A stretch of 64,000 nt of DNA from Anas platyrhynchos (taxonomy: Eukaryota; Chordata; Aves; Anseriformes; Anatidae): the NCBI RefSeq assembly GCF_047663525.1, contig NC_092601.1, positions 19,442,001 through 19,506,000 on the forward strand, read 5' to 3'. The position numbers were made by a program, and so were the translations under genes. Positions within the stretch are counted from its first letter, which is position 1. Each line of letters opens with the position of its first letter. This document shows positions 1-11,100 of the stretch, piece after piece. Below the pieces are notes generated by a model, which saw only the letters and a program-made list of their open reading frames with translations, made no database searches and was not told the origin of the DNA.

Positions 1-270
1 ACTTCAGAATGTGCTGCTAATGACTGGTTCTGAGTGTCTTTAACTGAAAGGCTGCTTACCAGCAGGAATGCTTACATTAAAGCTCTTGGGATTGAGCATT
101 AATCCTAACGCTTAGGGCAGGAGAGAAAACCCTGAACTGCTAGAATTGTGAGAAGATTTTGCAAAACCAGTCTGAGGCAGCTGGCAGTTCTCTAAGTCAC
201 TAGATGCTTCTGGGTAGGAGTCCTGTGTGCTGTACGTCCCCAGACTGTAAGGGCATCTCCTTTCCTAAAG

Positions 271-1004
271 GCTTATGGAGAGACAAACAGCTGTTTTGAC
301 CATGGAGGAGTTGAACAAAGACCTCAGAAACCTTCAGAAGCAAACCAGAGAGACTAAGTACAGCAGCATGATGAAGCTCCTTCGCCTGGCTCTCAGTGGG
401 CAACAGGTAAAAAAAAAAAAAAAAAAAAAAAAAAGTTCTGAGACTGGGACCTTCTCTTTTCCTGGCTGTGGTTTATTTTTTTCAAACAGCTACCTTCTCT
501 CTGATACCAAGATACTGGTATTTTGGTGGCACATCCTGCAAGAATTCACATCAGTTGCTGTTACGAGTGAAAGTACTGATGTGCAGTTCTGGAGGAAAGG
601 CTGCTCTGAAAGTTTCAGGAAGGCAGAAATTGTTAAGGCATGAATGTGCTGGTCACAAATGTGGGGTTAGGAAAAACTTCTGGACCAGCTGTCTTTCTGG
701 TTCAGTTTGATCATTCTTAGTATTTTGGCACTCAGTATTTTAGTACTTTGGGAGGGGAAAAAAAAATAAATCTTGCTTTGAGATTGCTGTTAGACTGAGG
801 GCAGGGGTTTTCTGAGCAATCTGATAGCTAATCACGCTGTCGCTTCCTGCCTGGTGGTGCAGACATTTGGACTGAGAAGTGCAGGTTTCCGTTCCTACAA
901 TGACTTCTCGTGTGTTTCAGCACGGACCCAGCGTGGCGGAGATGATGGTGACTCTGGGGCCCAGAGAAGTGTGTGGAAGGCTACACAAAGCACTCTCCAG
1001 CTGA
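271..1004 (+). CDS. EARS2: EARS2, last two coding exons (partial, 5' part outside window)
   Basis: Mitochondrial glutamyl-tRNA synthetase (class I), which charges mitochondrial tRNA with glutamate in the matrix. Only the extreme C-terminus, part of the anticodon-binding half, is here. Coding exons are about 271-406 and 921-1004, stop TGA at 1002. The first ends LALSGQQ before a GTAAAA donor at 407. The second follows acceptor TGTGTTTCAG, starts HGPSVAEMM and ends HKALSS. These match the tail of vertebrate EARS2 as I remember it, including the GPxVAEMM block. The join keeps phase 0. The left limit of the first exon is inferred from the AG at 269-270 and is the least certain point. The intron (407-920) opens with about 26 A bases. 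GGA2 starts 433 bp after the stop on the same strand, the expected synteny. Confidence 0.85.
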
Positions 1005-2150
1005 CACCAGACCAGTGACTGCGGGGGTCAGCCCTGGCACAGCACCGTGTCCCCGAGCCCTGTGCCTCCAGGGGACAGCGCGATCAGCGGGGGTCGCACG
1101 AGGGGGGCTCTGGGCGGTGTTTGCGGTCTGTACGGCTGTGGAAGCCGAGTGAAAGCCAGCCCGCCTGGGAGCTGGCAGCAGGAGTGGCTCTGTCCTTGTG
1201 CGTTCCTCGTGGGCACGGCCGGGTGGGCAGGCTGGGAGGGAGCGGGGTCCCCAGCGCCCACCGGCACCGCGCCCGGTGCCAGCACGGAGTGCCCCGAGCA
1301 CCCCCGGCCCTGGGGAGCCCGGCACCGGGGGGGGGAGCACGAGGAGCGGGCGGGGCCGTGCCGGGCGTTGTGCCGGGCTCCCCCCCGGGGCCGCGCCGCT
1401 TCCTGCCCGCCCTGCGGCGGGGCGGGGCGCTGCGCCCATGGACGGCACCGGGCAGCTGCAGCGCTGGCTCAGTGAGAGCGGCACCGGGACGGGACCGGGC
1501 GGGGGGACGGGAATGGGGGCACGGGGGAGGTGGGGAGGTGGGGAGGGGGCGGGGGGGACGGGGCGGGACGGGAGGTGGGGGGGGGAGACGGGGCCGGAGC
1601 CGGGTGCCGGGGGCTGAGCGCGGTCCCCGTGCGCCGCTCGCTGCCCCCCGCCCGTCGGTCCCCATCCTCGGTCCCCATCCTCGGTCCCTCTCCTCTCCCC
1701 CCGCTCAAGATGAAGCCACCGACCCGAGCGTCCCCGGGGAGAAGTGGGAGTGCATCCAGCGCTTCTGCGAGCAGCTGAAGGCGGACACGGCCGGGTAAGG
1801 CGGCACGGCCCCGGCCACAGCCACAGCTCCCCTCGGGGCCGGCAGCTGCAGCCAGGAGCTGCCCGGAGGTCCCCGTGCTCCTGCAGGCACAGCTCCTGCT
1901 TCCCGAGCCCGATGCCAGCAGCAGGGCTGTCCCCGCTGCCCCCCGCCCCGGCTTCCTCCCGCAGCCGGCGGCTGTCCCGTGGCTCCCCGCCCTCCCGCAG
2001 TCCGCGGTTTGGGAGAGGCGCAGGAGCTCGTTGTGCAGTGGAGCTGTCACAGCTCCGTGGCCGCCCGCTTCCTGAGAGCAGGCACCCGCACACCCCCAGC
2101 CCGCAGCCCGGAACCCGCAGCCAGCCGGGCTCTGCGCTGCGAGTCAGAGC
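1000..2150. promoter_or_regulatory. CpG-island promoter of GGA2
   Basis: A strongly GC- and CpG-rich block surrounds the GGA2 start and runs through intron 1 into intron 2. No TATA box is evident. It includes a run of G tracts at about 1524-1596 that could form G-quadruplexes on the plus strand. It also covers the whole gap between the EARS2 stop and the GGA2 ATG, so the EARS2 3' end and the GGA2 promoter share this DNA. The limits are estimated by eye. Confidence 0.7.
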
Positions 2151-5100
2151 TCCCGGCACCAAAGGAGCAGTTCTCGAGTTCTCGTGGTGCCTGTCCCACG
2201 GGCTCCCTTCTGAGAGATCAGCCTCTGGCGGGGCTGTCGTACCGTGCCACGAGCTGCTGAGGTCTGCCCATCGCACCCCGTGTGTGTGTAGGGACCCCAG
2301 GCCAGCCCTGTGCCAGGGATTGGTGTCAGCGATGTGACAGTCGTGCATCTGGTGACTGCTACTCTCTGCAGGGCAGAACTCGCAGTAGTTGTTTTTCTTG
2401 GGAAGCAGCGCGTTGTCTGACTTGCTTCTGTTGCTCCCCAGCCCGTCGCTTGCACTGAGGCTGCTGGCACACAAAATCCAATCACCCCAAGAGATGGAAG
2501 CTCTCCACGCGCTGACAGTAAGTGCTCTCACCCACGTGCAAGGAGAGGCAGTAGTTACTTGGAAATACAGCTTGTGGGGCAGGGACGGTGCAGCTGCCTG
2601 GGCGTCTTTTTCTCCTGGGTGTCTCTCCTTTACGTGTGCTTTTTTACATTGCACTATGGATCTAGAACCCAGGGCAGAGCGCAGGGAGTCGTTGTTGCTC
2701 CTTCCCTTAGCATTCTGCTGAGGTACTTAACGGGTCTGCAGCTCTTGTCTTGGCTGTGGTCTTGCCATGGGGTCAGTGAGTCCAAAAGTTAGTGATGGGG
2801 AGAACAGAGCAGATAGAAGTGTGCTGCTTAGGAAGGTTGGATGAAGAAAAGAAACCTCTCGTGTACAACTTCCTTAGTATCTTGTGTGTGTGCATGCAGT
2901 GCCAGAAAGTTCTTGGATATTGTATCTTAACAGCAAGTTTTTTAAAAATTCCCCAAAGCTTTCGTGTTCAGTTTCTGTTTGGTACCGGTTTGTTTTCTGC
3001 AGGTGCTGGAGATGTGTGTGAATAACTGCGGTGAGAAATTTCACAATGAAATAGCAAAATTCAGGTTTCTGAATGAGCTGATTAAAGTGCTTTCCCCAAA
3101 GGTAGGTGGTTGTGGTTACGCTGCACGTAGCAAATGGGACACGTTTATTTCACCATGGATACGAAAACTTAAAGTCAGTCTCTCATAGAAGCAGAACAGA
3201 GTTTCTGTTCTGTGCTTTCAAGCACTAGGATTAGAAGTGAATTTCCCCATAAAAGATGTAATAATTTTAACCCTTCTTAGGGTTAGCAGAAGGACATGGA
3301 ATACAAAGGAAATGTAGAAAGCATCTTGCGCTCTCTGCGAAGCTGAGTGGCAGAGGACAGACACCAGGAGCCTCTCCCATGTTTTCTTATGTTCTGTCCT
3401 CAAACTCTTGTGCTCAGCCTGCTGTCCTTGTTGCTTTCTCGTGTCAAAGCTTATGCTGAGTTTGGGTCCTGTTCATGAATCATGGTTCAGCATAAAAAGA
3501 GGACAAGGGGGGACTGGAGTTGAGCAGCGCTTGTGCCGAGCTTGCTCCACCACCGTGCGGAGGTTGTGCATTTGTGCAGCCCCCTTTGGGGTCTGGCAGT
3601 GTCCTGAAAGCTGGGCAGGGGGCTCTGAGCCCCGGCTGTGCGTGCCTGGCAGTTGACAGAGCTGAGAGTGAGGTTGGAAGGGATCATCTGTAGCTAACGT
3701 GCAGGCAAAGTCCCTTCCAGCTGCTCTGCTTCTCTGGCTTGCAGTGTGTTCATCGCTGCTCCCTGCTGTGGTGCACTTCTCTTCCGAGTGTCATCTCTGC
3801 CCCCTGAGAAGAGAAGCAACGATCAGAAATGGGAACTTCAGTTTTAAAAGCCAAGTGAGGAGGGTTCAGAGGGAATGCACTGTGGTGCACTGACCGTGGC
3901 TCGCACGATGAAAATCAGAGGTCTGTTTTATCAGAGACGGCGTGATCGTCACACGTTGGTCTTTGCATCAGATAGCAGGCCTGAGACGTTCTTAAATACC
4001 CTTCTCAGCAGCCCAGTACTCGGTTCCCTCTGTTAGTGGGTACAGCACACATTTACCACTTGCAAAGGCTTCATTTTCCATTACATCAGCTTGACGGCAG
4101 GGATGCCTCACCAGTTTCAGTGAAATGTTTAACAGAACAACAAAGACTCTTCTCTCAGTCACAGGTTTGGTAAAGGTATTTCAGTGAAACAACAGTTTAA
4201 AGAATAGATTACTTTGGAGAGGGAGTTTGCTGTTTTGACAAAAGAATTATCACATGAGTTTAAAACACCTTGTGTTTCAGAAGTTTCTATGTGGTTTTTA
4301 TCATTCTTCCTGATGGTTTTTGTAGTACTTTAAAGTGAGTGCTCATGGCAATAATAAGAGAAATCAGAGAAAATATCTAAGCGCTGAAAAAAGATAACTT
4401 CCCTTTCTAGTTTTGTTCAGTTTTCATTTCTCCAGGTCTATTTGTAGTGCAAACAGCTAAGGAAAGTATTTAAAGTTGAGCACAGAACTGTCTTCGCTGA
4501 AATTCAAAACAGAAAAAAAATACTTTTGGTTTCAGATTCAGTAACTGATCAGAGAAGCTTTGAAATGGTTTCATTTCGGTTGTCATATGATATTTATGCA
4601 ATTACCATACACATATTCCTTTTATTCACACCCACTGCCGTGCACACTGTCCCGTGTACTGCAGAATGCAGTTGACAGCACCGTGGATGTGTCACAGGAA
4701 TCCATTTGCTCCTCGATCTTTGCATCCAAACAACTTGGGGCTAGACCCACATGTCCTGGATGGCACAAACTCTGGTTTTGATCTCTTTTTCTTATTTTAC
4801 TTTTTTCTTTTTCTTTTTCCAAGTACTATGGAACCTGGTCTTCAGAAAAAGTCAAGTCAAGAGTCACGGAAATAATATTCAGTTGGACAGTCTGGTTTCC
4901 TCAGGAAGTTAAAATCCGGGATGCTTATCAGATGCTGAAGAAACAAGGTTTATTTCTGTTATTGCAGCTTCCTTTTTAACTTCTGAAGTCCCGTGGCTTT
5001 AGATCACACGTATCTGTCCCCTCGGCTTTTGTGACTCAGCTTTTTTGTAAAATGTGCAAGGGAAAAGGGGACAAGGGCCACACTTACAAGGCTATTGGGG

Positions 5101-8100
5101 TACTCAAGGGTGCATGTGACTGCTTAAAGAGATTTACCAAAGAACAGCTTTGTTGAGTCAAAGATCAGCCTAACCTTGTGGCCTCCGTTCACACAGTGCT
5201 CACGCCTATTGTGTGTGGAAGAGGCTCAGGACAAATTCAGAGCGATCTTTGCCCTGGGATACTCTGCTGGGATTATGAAGTGATGGGTTCAGAGAGCTTT
5301 GAAGTCGGGGTTTGGATCCGTTCCTTGCAGTGCAGTGCTCTGTGCCGAAGGGCCGGCTGCTGCCGGTGCTGCCCAGGGAGCCACGGGCCTGTGGTGCAGG
5401 GGCAGAACGGGGAGGGGGCTGCGGGGGCTGCGGGGGGCTGTGGGGGGCTGCAGGGCTGCCCAGGGGCAGCACAGCATGGGCTCTGTGTGGCTGCGACCTG
5501 CCTGTGGAGTCGTGGCAGCCGGGTGCCTCAGCTGGTGGTGCCGGTGGCAGCAGAGCAGGGGCTGGGCGCCCGCTGATGCACCCGTGTTGTATTTCCCACC
5601 CGGGAAGTGTTGTGTGCCCTCTGGTTTGTTTAATGCAAGGCAGAGAGGGAAGTCTTTCTCTCTGAGGTGTGTGTGAAGGCAGCTCCTTGCTCCTGTCTCA
5701 CTCTGCAAACTCGTGGGGCCGGATGAAGGAGCTAGGCACAAACTCCAGCGTGCTGTTGAGCACTGCTGTTGCAGCAGCTCAGGCATCACTGAACAAATGT
5801 TGCTACCCGTTCCAGGCATTGTAAAAGAAGACCCCAAATTGCCAGAGGACAAAATTTTACCTCCTCCTTCTCCAAGACCGCAGAATTCTATTTTTGACAC
5901 AGATGAAGAGAAATCCAAGGTAAGCCTGAAGGCTTTCCTCCCTGCTCCCCCTCTGAGTTTCAGTGCTGAGAAAACGTGCTGGGTCGTGTTTTGGCGGCTC
6001 CTGCTGCGTCTCAGAACATCAGGACACTGCTGATACTTCTTGCTGTGCCAGGGCTAGAAGTAGAGAGTGAAAATTCTTTGAGACTTTGTCAGAAAATGTT
6101 GCATGGTCAAAAGTGAAACATTTTTACAGAAATAACTCAGTTCCTATTCACCTCTCCTGAGGGAAGGCTTCTGCAGTCCCCGCAGAGCCAGCTCCTATTC
6201 CCAAGCACCCTGTGAAGCAGAGCTCTCCTTTGCCCTGCCCAGGGCCTGGGTCATTTTCTCCCTTTTCCCCATGCCCCTGGTAACAATAATCAGCCTTCGG
6301 GCTGTTCCAGAAAGCGTTTGTTCTAATCTGTCTGTGCTGAGCTGCTTTCTGTTGCATAAATAAACCCATGTTTGCTACAGGGGCTTGAGCTTGTATCTCC
6401 TGTATCCCGAGTGAGTGCCTGAACCACGGGGCTGTTGAGGGCTTCTGCCCCGGCCCAGTACAAGGGTTTTTGGTGGTGGAGGGTGGGCTGGCAGAGATGG
6501 AGCAAAGCTGCAGCGTGAGCCTGTGTTCAGGGCACCCTTGGAAATCCCCGCGGTTCAAGCACTTCCTCAGTCTCCTACTGCTCAGCTGTTACTTTCAGTG
6601 TGGAAGTTCAGATCTGTTCCATGTTTCAGTGGAAGCTGTTTGAAGTGTTACAAACTAATAATCAGCGTGAGCAAGTGCCGGGGAAGCAGAGGGCTGTCAT
6701 TACTCTGCTCTTAGACATGGAGAGAAGCAGGGGGCTAAGGAGCCCTGCCACAAAGACAGATGTGTCGGAGCCAGCTCTGTTTTTTCTCAGCCTGACCTGT
6801 AGTTATTACCAGCTTTGCCTGTGCACTTTTGACTGCTGTTCCTCTGCCAGATTACAAGACAGAACCCCACGGATTTCCAGGGTTATGGAGACAATTATGT
6901 CAGTGGGTGTCTGTGACCCTGCTCTGTTGTGAGGTGTACCTGCAGCACAGTGCCCAGGGATGTTACTGACCTGTCCCATGGTCTCGCTCCACAGCTGCTA
7001 GCCAGGCTTTTGAAGAGCAGCCACTCTGAAGACTTGCAGGCAGCCAACCGTCTGATCAAGAGCATGATTAAAGAGGTAGGCATTCGCAAGAGCCGGCAGT
7101 TCCTCTGGTCAGAAGCTGTTTGTGGCAGGAGAGGATGAGAAGTGACTCGACAGTTGGGTTTGTGGCAGATGGCCCTCTGTACATGAGCTCCAGAATGCCT
7201 GCTGCCGTCCTGGTGTTAGAGGCAGGGCCAGCAGGTGCTAGTGGGGGCCCAGAGTTCAGCTTCAGGTGAACCGTTTATGCTGGGGATGAGTTTTCAGTAT
7301 TTGCTATTCTGAAGTTACAGTGTGAGATGCCTTACTTTGTTTCCCTAACGTATGCCAATTGCTATGAAGAGGGAATATTTATTCCCGGGAGCACCTGTGG
7401 CAGGATGCTCGCTCTTTAGTGGCATCCTGGCAGTAGTTTTGCATTAGTGATGGGAGGTTTCCAAAAATAAACTCATTTCCCAATTGGTGAAAAGCTACAT
7501 CTGTACAGAACTGTCTCTTTCCTGCAGGCATTGTGTGTGTGTGTGCAGTTGTTACACACACGGCTTTGTGCTGCTGTGTACCTTCGGTAATGTGTCAATA
7601 GGAAGCAGTCCTGCAACAAGAGTTATCCGGAGTGACCCTGACAAAAGCATGTGCACTGTGTTTATTAGTTAAATCATTGTCTATTTTTGTTTCATTTTTC
7701 ATCAAAGGAACAAGAAAAGACAGCCAAGGTGTCCAAAAGAGTGAATACAATCAGTGAGGTTTCTGAGAACGTTAAACAAATGGATGAATTGCTGGAAAAT
7801 TACAAGAGACAAGAATTAGCCAAATCTGACCATGAGACACTCCAGGTAGACGATTCTATTTACTGCATGGGAGGTTCTTTTGGCTGGCTATGCCTGGGAG
7901 GGCTCAGGACAACAGGATTCAAAGGGCAGCAGGCTGCACCCAGTTTTTGCGAGGGAAAGCGCGTTACCACAGCAGGAATAGCTTCCAGCATACCTGATGA
8001 GCGATGTCCCTCTTGTCTGAGAATGGAAATTGGAATGGAACTGGCTTTGATGTGCCACTTTGAGTTTCTGTGCAGATTATCTGCTCTTCTTGTGGTATCT

Positions 8101-11100
8101 TATAGGGAAATGGTTCTTCCTCTAATAGTGGAGTAACACATGGGAATTGCCTTTAGTCCAGCCGTGGTTAGGTGGGTGTGTGGAGATCTGATCAGGACAG
8201 CTTAAAGCTTTGGGTTCTTCAGCTTCCATTACGGTTCTGTGATTCCCCTTTTTTCTACCCAGAGTTCAGTAGTCTGCTTCACAAATCATTCACGTAATAC
8301 TTCCTAAAACACTGTGAAGAGAGCCATAAAGGTATTTGCAGCTGATGGTCGTAACACTTCACTCTCACTCCTCTTACATCCATGGATGCTTTTTTATTTT
8401 AAATTGGAAGTTTTAACACTGCCTTACCTTACACCTGTATGCATAGATGAGACGTGACTGAGGAGGAGATGCTAGTAACACTTGTTCCAGTGGCTGTACT
8501 TCCAGGTCGCTGTGAATTTTAGGAGTGCAGCAACATGCAGCACTGATGTCCTTTGTCTGGACCTGGGCAGAATGCATCTTGCTGTTCTAGAGTAGCATTG
8601 CCTACAGATGGTTGGATGGAGAGAAGTGCCCAGGATCTCCCAAGCAATGACACAAAACATTTCCTTTCTTAGAACCTGTTTCAGCGCTGTGAGAAGCTCA
8701 GGCCGCTGCTCTTCCGCCTTGCCAGTGAGACAGTTGATGATGATGATGCTCTCGGTAAGAGCCAACACTGTCTTTGGAACTCATTGCATTTAAATCCCTC
8801 TAACATCCTTTCATAAGTGGGGTATTCCTTTCCTCAGAGGAGAAATGCTCAGGTACTTGTGAGCCAAGTTTTCTACTTGGACTTTTAAACCGTTTCCATG
8901 AGAAGTGGCATAAGGATTCTCTTATTTCTTTCGAAGGAAGCTATTAATTTTCCCTCAAAGTTAAATGATGAATCCGGTTTCCTCCATCCAAGGTGGTTTT
9001 CAGAATTTGTTGAGTTCTACTGTTCTGAGAATTGAAAGCTTTTGAGGCTTTTCTCCTGAGAGATGGTAGTTTTCCCTATCTATATCAGAGGGGAGAATGC
9101 TTTTTGAATTTTGTAAATAATAGAAAGGGGAGGGTTATATGAGCAGAATTCTTTGAATTCCACGGTTGTGAAATTTAGCCCTTCCCAGAGTATTGCATTT
9201 CACAGTCTTATCTATTTGTCTCAAAAACATGACTGAAATGATGCCTCGCTGAAAATGCCGACAACTTAAACAGCAAAGAGCTAATCTGTGCCTCAGACAT
9301 TTTATGTGCATAAGAGATGCAGGGACTGTGAGTCCTTTGGAGATCAGTAGTCTCGATAAGTTACAGATAAGACTGAAATCAACAAATGTGTGTGCAAAAT
9401 GCTGTGCTTCAGGAAACAGAATGAAAAACGTGCAAAATGGGGACACTGGGTGGAGAGCAGGGCAGAAGAAAAGGCTCTGAAGGCGATAGTTCATCATGTT
9501 GGGTGCAAGTCTTCCTCTGCTTCTCTTCTTTCCCAGCCGAGATACTGCAGGCCAACGACAAGCTCACACAGGCGCTGGGACGGTGCAGGCAGGTTGTAGC
9601 CAGCCTTGAAGATGATGGTGGAGAAGGTTCAGTCACCGGCCTCTCTGATGCACCAGGTAAAGAGGATCCTGCAGTGTTCCACGACAGCTCGGCTTCCTGC
9701 TTTTTGTGTATGAATGGAGCTTGGAAGGGGAGACGCTTCTTGGAGAACAGATGTGGAGAAAATCCTCTAACATGGGAAAACTACGATGTAGTGATCATTG
9801 TGTTGTGTTTTTTTTTGTTTGTTTGTTTGTTTTTACATTTGGTTGACTGAAAATGTTCCTGGAGGTTTTCAACTGAGTCCTTTAGTCCTTGCTTGTAGCC
9901 AGGCATACACTGCTCCTTTTAGGAGGCTTCTCTTTAACTCCTTCTGCTTTTTCCAAAGCATGTCGGCCAGCGCCAAGACGTATGAAGAGCTATACATTGA
10001 TTGACTTCTCTGAGCTGGAGGCGACCTCCCAGTCTCCTACAGACCTATTTTCGGACGTAACCACTGCCTCCCGACACAGCAGCACCACCTCCAGTTGTCT
10101 GCTGGAGGAGGAGTTAATAGGTTTGTAAGCACACTTCAGTCCTGTTGTCCTTGTTACCAGAGTTCCTGGTACTTAACAGGTGTAGAAGAACTTTGACTGC
10201 AGTGTTGGTCCTAACCAAGCGTAGACCCTTTTAGCTAGGGAGAGTTTTCAGGAATGTAGTTTCGTTAATGGTGTTACACTGTAGTCAAACTGCTGTTAGA
10301 CAACAACGGAAGAATGTATGGAAAACAATTGCTTCCTGTAATTTATCTGTGCTCTTGGCATCTTTCTTAGGACTCAGCAACTCTCCTGGTTTACAGAAAC
10401 CACCACCTGACTTTGGAGTGGCAGAGGTTAGTGATCCTCAGGTATTTTAGTCAGTAAAATACAAAGGACAAAACTCAGATGGCATTTTTGATCTCCTAGC
10501 CTTCTCTGGCAACCTTTTTTTTTAAAGTCCCTCTATTCTGAATGGAAACTGTAATCTTCCTGCTCTGTAATGAGTTTATAAATTGCAGTTTGCAACAAGA
10601 TTTCTCACATCTATTTCTACCTTAAGTAGTAGTATTAAAAAAAAAGAAAAAAAGAGTTATTTTCAATGGAACAGGTTTGATTTTTGCTACCAGTATATAG
10701 TGTGAACCAGAAGTACCTTTTTTTCAGACTGGTGTACACAATGGATATAGTGAAATTGTAAGTGCTGTTGAAACGCTGGAACTGAAGGAGAGCTGGGAAG
10801 ACAGGACTTCATTGAAGAATGAATTTCAGGGCCTGGCTGATCAGTTCTCTCCACCTCCCAGGACCAAGACATTATCCTTGTAAGCAAGCCCCATGCAGCT
10901 CAGTTTGACTTTGGAGATGAGGAATATTGTATTATAGCAGTGAGGTTTGGGAAAACCTTTTAACTACATCTGGTTAATGATGGCAGGCTATCCATCCACG
11001 CATCAGCTCTTAAGCAGCAGTTGTGCACCTGTTTATTGTAATTCCACACTCTGACTTTCAAAGGGTCAGAAATGTGGTAGAACAAATCCTATGGCTTAGT

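Noticed and set aside
1198-1437. 80-codon in-frame open extension upstream of the GGA2 ATG
   Set aside because: It contains no ATG (its first codon is GTG), so a normal start would be at 1438; the reading frame is open only because of GC content.
981-2654. 557-codon open frame on the minus strand across the GGA2 promoter
   Set aside because: Pure proline/arginine/glycine low complexity caused by CpG-island composition; it overlaps GGA2 exons 1-3 and resembles no protein family.
3670-3705. CR1-like word GAGGTTGGAAGGGATCATCT
   Set aside because: Only about 25 bp resemble the inverted CR1 3' end, with no continuation; too short to call an element.
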